Below, piece by piece: positions 19,731 through 29,247 of a DNA stretch of 64,000 nt; positions within the stretch are counted from its first letter, which is position 1; every line of letters begins with the position of its first letter. Source of the DNA: JAITWN01 sp050486285 (GTDB lineage: Bacteria > Pseudomonadota > Gammaproteobacteria > SZUA-140); assembly GCA_050486285.1 (NCBI GenBank), contig JBJHCZ010000017.1, positions 1-64,000 of the forward strand. Direction: 5' to 3'. The position numbers were made by a program, and so were the translations under genes. The notes beneath the pieces were generated by a model, which had not been told where the DNA came from, did not search any database, and was given only the letters and a program-made list of their open reading frames with translations.

Positions 19731-19848
19731 GGGGTCAGAGTCGTTTGATCACAACTGTCCCCGCGAGGTGTCAATGGGGTCAGAGTCGTTTGATCACTAC
19801 CATCACCTCGTCATCCGGGGACAGTTGTGATCAAACGACTCTGACCCC
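19731..19848. repeat. GGGGTCAGAG-type palindromic element (32-bp perfect arms)
   Basis: Bases 19731-19762 and 19817-19848 are exact 32-nt reverse complements beginning GGGGTCAGAGTCGTTTGATC. A third partial copy (21 bases, direct) lies inside at 19776-19796. A shorter relative occurs at 44380-44412. From memory, GGGGTCAGAGT palindromes in gammaproteobacteria are often associated with REP-type (Y1) transposases; none is in this window. It lies 15 bp before miaA. Confidence 0.8.
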
Positions 19849-19863
19849 GATAGATTCCGACGC

Positions 19864-20817
19864 ATGAAGCAAGCCCCCCCCCTCGTCCTCGCGCTGATCG
19901 GCCCGACCGCGGCCGGCAAGACCGATGTCGCCGTCGAGCTGGCGACGCGCTTCCCGCTCGATATCGTCAGCGTCGATTCGGCGATGGTCTATCGCGGCAT
20001 GGATATCGGTACCGCGAAGCCGGGGGCGGATGTCCTCGCGCGGGCCCCGCACCGGCTGATCGATCTCTGCGATCCGTCCGAGCCGTATTCGGCGGCGATG
20101 TTCCGCGCCGATGCGCTGCGCGAAATCGACGCGATCCTGGCCGCGGGGCGGACACCGCTACTGGTCGGCGGTACGATGCTGTATTTTCGCGCCCTCGAAC
20201 GGGGGCTGTCCGGGTTGCCCCCGGCGGATCCCGCGACCCGCCGCCGCCTCGAGGAGGAGGGGCGGCGTCTCGGCTGGCCGGCCCTGCACGCGCGGCTGTC
20301 GCAGGGCGACCCGGCCGCGGCCGAGCGCATCCATCCGAACGATCCGCAGCGCATCCAGCGCGCCCTCGAGGTCCTCGAACTGACCGGTCGGCCGATGAGC
20401 GCGCTGCTCGGCCGCGGCGACGCTGAACCGTTGCCGTTCTCGATGGTCAAAATCCACGTGATGCCCGAGGATCGTGCCGGGCTGCACCGGCGCATCGAGC
20501 AGCGCTTCCGTCAGATGATGGAGATCGGTCTGCTCGGGGAGGTGGAGACCCTGTATAAAAGAGGGGATCTCGCGCCGGACCTGCCGGCGATCCGGGCGGT
20601 CGGTTATCGCCAGCTGTGGGAGTACCTCGACGGGGAGACGGACCTGCCCGCCGCGGTCACGCGCGCGATCACCGAGACCCGACGGCTCGCCAGGCGGCAG
20701 TTGACATGGATGCGGGCCGACGCGGCGGCCGCGCGATTTTCGGGCTACGGCCCGGATGAAATCGACGGGATCTTGAAATACGTCGCAGGCGTCACCCATT
20801 ATCAGCCTGCGCCTTGA
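19864..20817 (+). CDS. miaA: tRNA dimethylallyltransferase MiaA
   Basis: Transfers a dimethylallyl group to N6 of A37 in tRNAs that read codons starting with U. The protein has the P-loop GPTAAGKTDVAVEL at residues 13-26, then VSVDSAMVYRGMDIGTAKP and HRLIDLCDPSEPYSAAMF, all diagnostic, plus VGYRQLWEYLDGE near the C-terminus. Length 317 residues is normal. It opens the classical cluster miaA-hfq-hflX-hflK-hflC. A palindromic repeat occupies the immediate upstream spacer, so its promoter must lie in or before that element. Confidence 0.95.
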   Translation: MKQAPPLVLALIGPTAAGKTDVAVELATRFPLDIVSVDSAMVYRGMDIGTAKPGADVLARAPHRLIDLCDPSEPYSAAMFRADALREIDAILAAGRTPLLVGGTMLYFRALERGLSGLPPADPATRRRLEEEGRRLGWPALHARLSQGDPAAAERIHPNDPQRIQRALEVLELTGRPMSALLGRGDAEPLPFSMVKIHVMPEDRAGLHRRIEQRFRQMMEIGLLGEVETLYKRGDLAPDLPAIRAVGYRQLWEYLDGETDLPAAVTRAITETRRLARRQLTWMRADAAAARFSGYGPDEIDGILKYVAGVTHYQPAP

Positions 20818-20933
20818 ATGCTACAATGTCATACGCGAAGAATGGGCTTGCCGACACGGAAAGTCGACTGCGAGCGCTCGTGTGCCTGACAATAACCATT
20901 ACATAATGCTGGTCCAGAACAAGGAGAACGATC

Positions 20934-21179
20934 ATGGCCAAAGGGCAGAGCTTGCAGGACCCGTTTCTGAACGCATTGCGCAAGGAGCATGTGCCGGTGT
21001 CCATCTACCTGGTCAACGGAATCAAGTTGCAGGGGCAGGTCGAGTCCTTCGACCAGTTCGTCGTGCTGCTCAAGAATTCCGTCAGCCAGATGGTCTATAA
21101 ACACGCGATCTCGACGATCGTGCCGTCGAGGAACATCAAACTGGCCGTCCAGGACGATGCCCAGGCCGGCGATGACTGA
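20934..21179 (+). CDS. hfq: RNA chaperone Hfq
   Basis: 81 residues beginning MAKGQSLQDPFLNALRKEHV, with the Sm1 motif (VSIYLVNGIKLQGQVESFDQFVV) and the Sm2 motif YKHAISTIVPSR. Hfq forms a hexameric ring that pairs small RNAs with mRNAs. An AAGGAGAACGATC ribosome site precedes the start. CTGACA...CATAAT just upstream (about 20886-20908) may be its own promoter, as hfq often has one apart from miaA. The acidic C-terminal tail is short. Confidence 0.97.
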   Translation: MAKGQSLQDPFLNALRKEHVPVSIYLVNGIKLQGQVESFDQFVVLLKNSVSQMVYKHAISTIVPSRNIKLAVQDDAQAGDD

Positions 21180-21205
21180 TTACCCGACCGGGGGTTCCCG
21201 CGCTC

Positions 21206-22624
21206 TTGTTTGAGAGACCCCAAACCGGTACACGGGCGATCCTCGTTCAACTGGATTTCCGTTCGGACCACAGGCAGGACAGTCGGGAAGAATTTACCCA
21301 GCTCGCGGTTTCCGCGGGCGTCGAGCCGGTCGCGGCGATCGGCGGCACGCGCGCGCGGCCGGACCCGCGGCTGTTCATCGGCTCGGGCAAGGCCGACGAG
21401 ATCCTCGACACCGTCAAGCAGTCGGGCGCCGAGATCGTGCTGTTCAATCACGCGCTGAGCCCGGTGCAGGAGCGCAATCTCGAGCGCCATCTGAGTTGTC
21501 GGGTGCTCGACCGCACCGGCCTCATCCTCGACATCTTCGCGCAGCGCGCGCGGACCTTCGAGGGCAAGCTGCAGGTCGAGCTCGCGCAGTTGAAACACCT
21601 CGCGACGCGGCTGGTCCGCGGCTGGTCGCACCTCGAGCGACAGAAGGGCGGTATCGGCCTGCGCGGCCCGGGTGAGACGCAGCTCGAGACCGACCGCCGG
21701 CTGGTCGACAAGCGCATCCGCCAGCTCGACCGGCGACTCGAGCGGGTGCGCCGTCATCGCGAGCTGAGCCGTCGATCGCGTCACAAGGCGACGGTGCCGG
21801 GGGTGTCGCTGGTCGGTTATACCAATGCGGGCAAGTCGACGCTGTTCAATCGCCTGACCGGCGCCGGCGTCTACCAGGCGGACCAGTTGTTCGCGACGCT
21901 CGATCCGACGCTGCGTCGTCTGGAATTGCCGGGACTCGGTCACGCGGTGATCGCCGACACGGTGGGCTTCATCAGCGATCTGCCGCCCGATCTCGTCGCG
22001 GCGTTTCGCGCGACGCTCGAGGAGACCGTCGATGCCGATCTGCTGCTGCATGTCATCGACGCGCACGACGATCAGCATGACGAGCAGGCCGCCGAGGTAA
22101 ACCGGATCCTGCAGGACATCGGGGCCGGGGAGATTCCCCAGATCGAGGTTTACAACAAGATAGACCTGAGGCACGATGACAGGCCCCGCATCGATTACGA
22201 CGCCGATGGCCGTCCGTGGCGCGTGTGGATCTCCGCGCAGACCGGCGCCGGCATCGATCTGCTCGAAAGCGCGATCGCCGCGCTGCTGCTCCGCGATGGC
22301 CGCGAGCCCCCGGCATTGCCGGCGGGAGCCGCGAATGACGGCGCCGCGAGTACTATCGGGGCCGCGAGCGCGCGGGAACTGCCGCTGCGCCGTCTGTGCC
22401 TGCAACCGAGCGCAGGACGGCTCAGGGCAAAGCTGTTCGAATGGAACGTCGTCCGCCACGAGACCATCAGTGAGCGGGGCGAATGGATTGTCGACGTGGT
22501 GATGAGACCCGGCATGCTCGAATTCCTGGGTCGCCATGAGGATTGCACGGTCATTGCGCCGAACGGTGCCGGCCACGGCGCTTGCGATGCATCCCCGGGC
22601 ACCCTAAAATCGGTCGGTTTGTGA
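21206..22624 (+). CDS. hflX: GTPase HflX
   Basis: Ribosome-associated GTPase that splits stalled 70S ribosomes. The 472-residue protein has the HflX N-terminal domain (DPRLFIGSGKADEI, then LFNHALSPVQERNLE), the Gly-rich linker GGIGLRGPGETQLETDRR, and a G domain with GYTNAGKST (G1), DTVGFI (G3) and NKID (G4). The start is a TTG at 21206 (LFERPQTGTRAILV), 26 bp after hfq; no ATG fits. The C-terminal tail beyond residue 385 is less conserved. Confidence 0.93.
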   Translation: MFERPQTGTRAILVQLDFRSDHRQDSREEFTQLAVSAGVEPVAAIGGTRARPDPRLFIGSGKADEILDTVKQSGAEIVLFNHALSPVQERNLERHLSCRVLDRTGLILDIFAQRARTFEGKLQVELAQLKHLATRLVRGWSHLERQKGGIGLRGPGETQLETDRRLVDKRIRQLDRRLERVRRHRELSRRSRHKATVPGVSLVGYTNAGKSTLFNRLTGAGVYQADQLFATLDPTLRRLELPGLGHAVIADTVGFISDLPPDLVAAFRATLEETVDADLLLHVIDAHDDQHDEQAAEVNRILQDIGAGEIPQIEVYNKIDLRHDDRPRIDYDADGRPWRVWISAQTGAGIDLLESAIAALLLRDGREPPALPAGAANDGAASTIGAASARELPLRRLCLQPSAGRLRAKLFEWNVVRHETISERGEWIVDVVMRPGMLEFLGRHEDCTVIAPNGAGHGACDASPGTLKSVGL

Positions 22625-22663
22625 AGGCGGACACTCAGGATGCGAAAAGAGACAGGACAATCC

Positions 22664-23914
22664 ATGGCATGGAATGAACCGGGCGGACCGCCGGGCGGCG
22701 GCAACGATCCCTGGGGCGGCGGTGGCGGCTCGGGCAGCGGCGGCGGTGGCGGCGGTGGCCAGCCCCCGGACCTCGACGAGGTCGTCCGCAAGATGCAGGA
22801 AAAGTTCGGCGCCCTGTTCGGCGGCATCGGCGGCAAGCGCGGCGCCGGCGGCAAGGGCGGCGGCGGTGGCCGCTTTGCCTCGTTCGGCATCGGCACGATC
22901 CTGCTCGTCGTCGTCGGCCTGTGGGGGCTGTCCGGTCTGTACATCGTGCAGGAAGGCAGCGAGGGCGTCGTGCTGCGCTTCGGCGAATACCAGTCGACGG
23001 TCGGTTCCGGTCTGCACTGGCACATCCCGTATCCGATCGAGTCGGTCGAGATCGTCAATGTGCAGGAGATCCGCACCTCCGAGATCGGCTATCGTTCGGC
23101 GACGCAGGGGCAGTCGGCGCGCGGGGTACTGCGCGAGGCGCTGATGCTGACCCAGGACGAGAACATCGTCGATATCAAGCTCGCGGTGCAGTATCGCATC
23201 AAGGATTCAAGGGAGTACCTGTTCAACGTGTTCAATCCCGATGTGACGCTGACCCAGGCCTCGGAGAGCGCGCTGCGCGAGGTCATCGGCAAGAGCACGC
23301 TCGACTTCGTGCTGACCGAGGGTCGCGCCGAGGTCGTCGCGCGCGTCAACACCCTGATTCAGCAGATCCTCGACACTTACGAGGCCGGCCTGCACGTGAC
23401 CAGCGTCAACCTGCAGGACGCGCAGCCGCCCGAAGAGGTGCAGCATGCCTTCGACGACGCGGTCAAGGCGCGCGAGGACGAGGAACGCCTGCGCAACGAG
23501 GCGCAGACCTACGCCAACGACATCCTGCCGCGCGCCCGCGGTCAGGCCGCCCGCGTCATCGAGGAGGCCAACGCCTACCAGGCGCAGGTGATCACGCAGG
23601 CCGAAGGTGACGTCGCCCGCTTCACGCAGATCCTCGACGAATACAAGAAGGCGCCCGACATCCTGCGCGAGCGCATGTACATCGAGACCGTCGAGGCCAT
23701 CATGGGGAACGTCAGCAAGGTCATGATCGACGTCGAGGGCGGCAACAACCTGCTGTTCCTGCCGCTCGACCGCATGATGTCCGGCCGGTCGGAAGGCGAC
23801 ATGCGCACGGACGCGGCGCGCAGCGCCACCGGTCGCTCGCCGACCCCGTTGATCGTCGACGAGGTCGTCGACCGCACGCGCTCCGCGTTGCGTGACCGGG
23901 GAGGGCTGCGCTGA
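22664..23914 (+). CDS. hflK: FtsH protease modulator HflK
   Basis: Inner-membrane SPFH protein that, with HflC, forms a cage around FtsH and limits its access to membrane substrates. I use ATG 22664 (MAWNEPGGPPGGG), the conserved HflK start, with AGGACA upstream; an in-frame ATG eight codons earlier is less likely. A Gly-rich N-terminal region precedes one transmembrane helix (about 75-95, IGTILLVVVGLWGLSGLYIV), then the band-7 domain and a long coiled coil with LPRARGQAARVIEEANAYQA. The stop overlaps the hflC ATG by one base. Confidence 0.95.
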   Translation: MAWNEPGGPPGGGNDPWGGGGGSGSGGGGGGGQPPDLDEVVRKMQEKFGALFGGIGGKRGAGGKGGGGGRFASFGIGTILLVVVGLWGLSGLYIVQEGSEGVVLRFGEYQSTVGSGLHWHIPYPIESVEIVNVQEIRTSEIGYRSATQGQSARGVLREALMLTQDENIVDIKLAVQYRIKDSREYLFNVFNPDVTLTQASESALREVIGKSTLDFVLTEGRAEVVARVNTLIQQILDTYEAGLHVTSVNLQDAQPPEEVQHAFDDAVKAREDEERLRNEAQTYANDILPRARGQAARVIEEANAYQAQVITQAEGDVARFTQILDEYKKAPDILRERMYIETVEAIMGNVSKVMIDVEGGNNLLFLPLDRMMSGRSEGDMRTDAARSATGRSPTPLIVDEVVDRTRSALRDRGGLR

Positions 23915-24786
23915 TGGGACAGATGAAATCACTCGGCATCATCGTACTGATCGCGCTCGCGGTCCTCGCCTCGATGTCGCTGTTCACGGTCAAGGAATAC
24001 GAGCGCGCGATCCTGTTCCGCTTCGGAGAGATCATGCGCACCGATTATGATCCGGGCCTGCATTTCAAGATCCCGGTCATCAACAACGTGCGCAAGTTCG
24101 ACGGCCGCGTGATGTCGATGGACGCTGACCCGGAGCGCTATCTGACCGCGGAGATGAAGAACCTGATCGTCGACGCCTTCGTCAAGTGGCGCATCCGCGA
24201 CGTCGGCCAGTACTACATGGCGCTCGGCGGCGACGAGTTCCGCGCCCGTGACCGTCTGTCGCAGATCGTCAAGGACGGTCTGCGCGCCGAGTTCGGCAAG
24301 CGCACCGTGCAGGAAGTGGTGTCCGGCGATCGCGCCGCGATGACCGCCGTGCTGCGCGTCGGCGCCGACAACCAGGCGCGCAATCTCGGCATCGAGATCG
24401 TCGACGTGCGTCTGAAGCGCGTCGATCTGCCGGAGGACGTCAGCGTGTCGGTCTATCGCCGAATGGAGGCCGAGCGCGTGCGCGTCGCGACCGACCTGCG
24501 CGCCCGCGGCGCCGAGGCCGCCGAGCGCATACGCGCCGACGCCGACCGCCAGCGTACGATCATCCTCGCCGAGGCCTATCGCGAGTCCGAGGACCTGCGC
24601 GGTGCCGGCGATGCCGGCGCGGCCGATATCTACGCGAAGGCGTTCTCGCGTGACCCGGAGTTCTATTCGTTCTATCGCAGCATCAATGCCTACCGGAACG
24701 CCTTCAAGGACCGTTCGGACCTGATGGTGATCGAGCCCGACAGCGACTTCTTCAAGTACTTCAGGGATCCGAGAGGCGGTCGATAG
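23914..24786 (+). CDS. hflC: FtsH protease modulator HflC
   Basis: Partner of HflK. 290 residues with an N-terminal signal-anchor (SLGIIVLIALAVLASMSLFT), then VKEYERAILFRFGEI and the SPFH fold with RVMSMDADPERYLTAEMKNL, and a C-terminal helix ending DSDFFKYFRDPRG, all typical. It begins in a TGATG overlap with hflK, implying coupled translation and equal stoichiometry. The next gene, hisZ, starts 33 bp downstream. Confidence 0.95.
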   Translation: MGQMKSLGIIVLIALAVLASMSLFTVKEYERAILFRFGEIMRTDYDPGLHFKIPVINNVRKFDGRVMSMDADPERYLTAEMKNLIVDAFVKWRIRDVGQYYMALGGDEFRARDRLSQIVKDGLRAEFGKRTVQEVVSGDRAAMTAVLRVGADNQARNLGIEIVDVRLKRVDLPEDVSVSVYRRMEAERVRVATDLRARGAEAAERIRADADRQRTIILAEAYRESEDLRGAGDAGAADIYAKAFSRDPEFYSFYRSINAYRNAFKDRSDLMVIEPDSDFFKYFRDPRGGR

Positions 24787-24819
24787 CGCGGACCTGCCGG
24801 TCCGTCGGGCAAGCGAGCG

Positions 24820-26037
24820 ATGAAAAAGACCCGCCTCGACGCGAACACGAACCGCTGGCTGCTGCCTGACGGTGTCGACGAGTTCCTGCCGCCGCAGGCG
24901 GAGGCGCTCGAGCAGCTGCGGCGCGACCTGCTCGACATGTTCTCGAGCTGGGGATACGAGCTCGTGATCCCGCCGCTGATCGAGTATCTCGAGTCGTTGC
25001 TGATCGGCACCGGCAACGACCTCGACCTCGAGACCTTCAAGCTGATCGACCAGGCCACCGGCCGGCTGATGGGCGTCCGCGCCGACATTACGCCGCAGGC
25101 CGCGCGCATCGACGCCCACCGCCTGTCGCGCAACGGCCCGGTACGGCTGTGCTATCTCGACCCGGTCGTGCGCACCCGTCGCCACGGCTTCGCCAGCTCG
25201 CGCAATCCGATCCAGGTCGGCGCCGAGCTGTACGGCCATGCCGGCATCGAGAGCGACATCGAGATGCTGCGCCTGATGGTGCGCACGCTGCGCATCGCCG
25301 GACTCGACACCTTCCACATCGACCTCGGCCATGTCGGCATCTTCCGCACGCTGGCGCGCGACGCCGGCCTCGATGAGTCGCAGGAGGCGATGCTGTTCGA
25401 CGCCTTGCAGCGCAAGGCCCGACCCGAGATCGAGACCTTCCTCGGCGGCCTCGACATCGGCGCCGCGCAGCGCCGGCGCCTGATCGCGCTGGTCGAGCTG
25501 AACGGCCACAGCGACGTCCTCGACGAGGCCCGCCGCCAGTTCAAGGGCGCGGGCAAGGAGGTCGGCGCGGCGCTCGACTCGCTGGCGCAGATGGCCGAGG
25601 CCGCCGAATGCCAGCTGGCGACGATCAACCTGCATTTCGACCTCGCCGAACTGCGCGGCTATCGCTACCAGTCCGGCGTCGTCTTTGCCGCCTTCGTGCC
25701 CGGCCACGGCTGGGAGATCGCCCGCGGCGGCCGTTACGACGAGATCGGCCGCTTCTTCGGCCGCACCCGCCCGGCCACCGGCTTCAGCACCGACCTGAAG
25801 ACGCTGCTCGCGCTCGGCCCGACCGCCGCCGAACGCAAGGACGGCATCCTCGCGCCGCCGTGGAGCACCGACGACAGCCTGCGCGACCTGATCCGCCGGT
25901 TGCGCAAGCAGGGCGAGCGCGTGATCTACACGCTGCCGGGCCAGCAGGCCGGCGCGGCGGAAATGGGCTGCAACCGCACCATCGAAAAAAGGGACGGCCG
26001 CTGGACAGTGGTGGACAGCACCGCCCCCGGGAAATAG
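24820..26037 (+). CDS. hisZ: ATP phosphoribosyltransferase regulatory subunit HisZ
   Basis: HisZ is a histidyl-tRNA synthetase paralog without aminoacylation activity that binds short-form HisG and makes histidine biosynthesis sensitive to histidine. The 405-residue protein carries the class II synthetase fold: WLLPDGVDEFLPPQAEAL, then a motif 2-like region with ADITPQAARIDAHRLSRNGP and VRLCYLDPVVRT, and a C-terminal part with VVFAAFVPGHGWEIARGGRYDE (read as two adjoining motifs). Its position between hflC and purA is the usual one in gammaproteobacteria. Confidence 0.92.
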   Translation: MKKTRLDANTNRWLLPDGVDEFLPPQAEALEQLRRDLLDMFSSWGYELVIPPLIEYLESLLIGTGNDLDLETFKLIDQATGRLMGVRADITPQAARIDAHRLSRNGPVRLCYLDPVVRTRRHGFASSRNPIQVGAELYGHAGIESDIEMLRLMVRTLRIAGLDTFHIDLGHVGIFRTLARDAGLDESQEAMLFDALQRKARPEIETFLGGLDIGAAQRRRLIALVELNGHSDVLDEARRQFKGAGKEVGAALDSLAQMAEAAECQLATINLHFDLAELRGYRYQSGVVFAAFVPGHGWEIARGGRYDEIGRFFGRTRPATGFSTDLKTLLALGPTAAERKDGILAPPWSTDDSLRDLIRRLRKQGERVIYTLPGQQAGAAEMGCNRTIEKRDGRWTVVDSTAPGK

Positions 26038-26079
26038 ACGCGGTTCGCAATGTCCACCGCATCCTATCTATAATAGCGA

Positions 26080-26192
26080 CCGTCAGCCGGGGTGATGTCC
26101 TGAGACAGGACCTTCGGCCGCAGGGATGCGGCCGTGAGCTACAGGGATGTATTCACGCGCGTCCTGTCTCAGGACATCACCCCGGCTGACGG
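26080..26192 (+). repeat. Palindromic GGGAT-hairpin element A (family 1)
   Basis: Perfect 32-bp inverted arms at 26080-26111 and 26161-26192 enclose a 49-nt core. In the core, CGGCCGC/GCGGCCG form a stem with loop AGGGAT, and TAC/GTA close a second AGGGAT loop inside CTACAGGGATGT, one base off the CsrA consensus RUACARGGAUGU. Each arm also holds a nested GTCCTG/CAGGAC hairpin. The core is shared with the 38.2-kb element. It sits in the hisZ-purA spacer in the direction of transcription and ends 24 bp before the purA start, so it would be part of the purA leader if the cluster is co-transcribed. Confidence 0.85.
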
Positions 26193-26216
26193 CTCTCCCT
26201 AGCGAACAGGAATGGC

Positions 26217-27517
<1,301 letters not shown>

Positions 27518-27521
<4 letters not shown>

Positions 27522-27892
27522 ACGCCTTCCGCGCCCGTACCGACGGCTTCGCGCCCTGCCTAGCGGCGATGCTGGTCTGTTTTCTGGTATGGACGCAATT
27601 CAGCGGGCTGCACCTGCACCAGCCGGAGGGCGAGCGCCCCCATGTTCACGCGGCGCATGCGCCGGGACATGGCCATGACACTCATCCTCACCCCATGGAC
27701 GGGGAGCTCGATCTCTCCCTGGTCAGCCTGGTCAAGCAGATCCTGTCATTCCCGCTCGCGCTGATCGCGCTGTGTCTGCTGCTCCGGGTCTCGATCTGTC
27801 GGCGGATGCCGCTGCCCGCCGATCTCCGGCTATCCGCAGGACCCTGGTTCCGTTTCATCCCGCCCTTGCGCGGCCCGCCCGCGACCGTCTGA
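27518..27892 (+). CDS. Small membrane protein with His-rich loop, czc-associated
   Basis: A 124-residue protein with a hydrophobic N-terminus (CLAAMLVCFLVWTQFSGLHL), a His-rich loop (HVHAAHAPGHGHDTHPHP) and a second hydrophobic segment (ILSFPLALIALCLLLRV). It overlaps purA by ATGA but is probably functionally linked to the metal exporter genes that start 90 bp downstream. Similar small His-rich proteins commonly head czc/cus-type operons and may sense or buffer the metal in the periplasm. I do not recognise a named family. Confidence 0.55.
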
Positions 27893-27981
27893 TCCTCCGC
27901 TGATCCGCCGCGCTTCGCGCGGTCCCTGCTGCACCTGTTTTCAAACCGGCGGTCGCCTGCGCGCGACCGGGGATTCATATC

Positions 27982-29247
27982 ATGAGTGATATCAGATACT
28001 GGCTCTATCCATTTGTATTTATTGTACTGAGTATGGGCATGTCACCGGCCCTCGCAACGCCGTGGACACTCGAATCCAGTATCCAGCGCGCGCTCGAACA
28101 CGCGCCGGAGCTCGAAGCGGCGCAGGCCCGGGTTGCCGCGTCACGCGCGGCCACCGACCAAGCCGGCGCCTGGCCGAATCCCTCGATCGAACTGCGCGTC
28201 GATGACCGGCTCGGGCGAGAACTCGGCGACGGCGGCCGCGACGTCACGGCCTTGAGCATTACCCAGCCCTTGTCATGGGGAAAGGTCGGCGCCCGTCGCG
28301 AACTGGCGCGCACCGCGATCGCCTGGCATCTCGCCGACATCGACGATACCCGCCTCGATGTCGAGATTCGCGCTGCCGGGGCCTTCCACCGCCTGCAACT
28401 GGCGCAGGCGCAACTCGAACTCGCGCGCGACGCGGCGGTGCAGGCCAGCGACATCGCGCGCGTGGGCAAGCGCCGCGCCGACGCCGGCGACCTGCCTCGC
28501 CTCGAATGGCTGCGTCTCGAACTGCTCGCGGCCCAGTACCGTCAGGCGGTCGAGGAGGCTGAGGGCGAATGGTCGGAGGCAGCCGCCGGATTCGCGGTGC
28601 TGACGGGACTCGAAGCCAGATCGACGCCGCGGGTCGCGCCGTTCGAACAGTTGCCGGAACAACCGCCGCTCGAACACTGGCTCGCGGCGACCGAGGCGCA
28701 CCCGATGCTGCGCCAGGGCCGGCTCGCGATCGACCTCGTCTCGGCCGAGCGCGCGCTGACCCGACGGGAACGCCTGCCGGACATCGCGCTGGTCGTCTAT
28801 CGGGAATATGAGGCGATCGCCGGCGCAAAGGAGGCGGTGAGCGGCGCCGGCGTCACGATCGAAGTGCCGCTCTGGGACAGGCGACGAGGCCGCATCGACG
28901 AACTGACCGCCCGCGGCGCGGAGGCGGAGGCGCGCCTGCGAGGCGAGCAGCGCAGTCATCTCGGTGACGTACGGATGCGTTATCTGCATCTCAGGCACCT
29001 GGTAGAACAGGCGCGCAGACAGGCCGCCGAGGTGCTCGCGCCCGCGCGCGAGGTGATGTCGATGACGCGGCGCGCCTACGAGGCCGGCGAGGTCGAACTG
29101 CCGTCGCTGATCGAGGCGATCGAGACCGCGCGCGCCGCTGAGTATGGCTATCAGCAATCGCTGTTCAATGCCTGGCAGGAGCTGGCGCGTCTGCGCGCGG
29201 ATGCAGGCGTGACGCTCGATCATTTCCATCGGGAGGCGGGACGATGA
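27982..29247 (+). CDS. CzcC-like outer-membrane efflux channel (TolC family)
   Basis: The outer-membrane component of a tripartite metal exporter. 421 residues with an N-terminal signal (YPFVFIVLSMGMSPALA) and two outer-membrane-efflux repeats of long helices: SSIQRALEHAPELEAAQARV and AGAWPNPSIELRV in the first, RAYEAGEVELPSLIEAIETA in the second. It lacks an N-terminal lipobox. It overlaps the adaptor gene by 4 bases, so the three transport genes form a tight operon. Confidence 0.85.
   Translation: MSDIRYWLYPFVFIVLSMGMSPALATPWTLESSIQRALEHAPELEAAQARVAASRAATDQAGAWPNPSIELRVDDRLGRELGDGGRDVTALSITQPLSWGKVGARRELARTAIAWHLADIDDTRLDVEIRAAGAFHRLQLAQAQLELARDAAVQASDIARVGKRRADAGDLPRLEWLRLELLAAQYRQAVEEAEGEWSEAAAGFAVLTGLEARSTPRVAPFEQLPEQPPLEHWLAATEAHPMLRQGRLAIDLVSAERALTRRERLPDIALVVYREYEAIAGAKEAVSGAGVTIEVPLWDRRRGRIDELTARGAEAEARLRGEQRSHLGDVRMRYLHLRHLVEQARRQAAEVLAPAREVMSMTRRAYEAGEVELPSLIEAIETARAAEYGYQQSLFNAWQELARLRADAGVTLDHFHREAGR

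Noticed and set aside
18559..19830. Rightward 423-codon frame across the BI-1 gene, tRNA-Ser and repeats
   Set aside because: It crosses a tRNA and includes translated tRNA ends (SNPSLSAKY); the leftward BI-1 gene explains the region.
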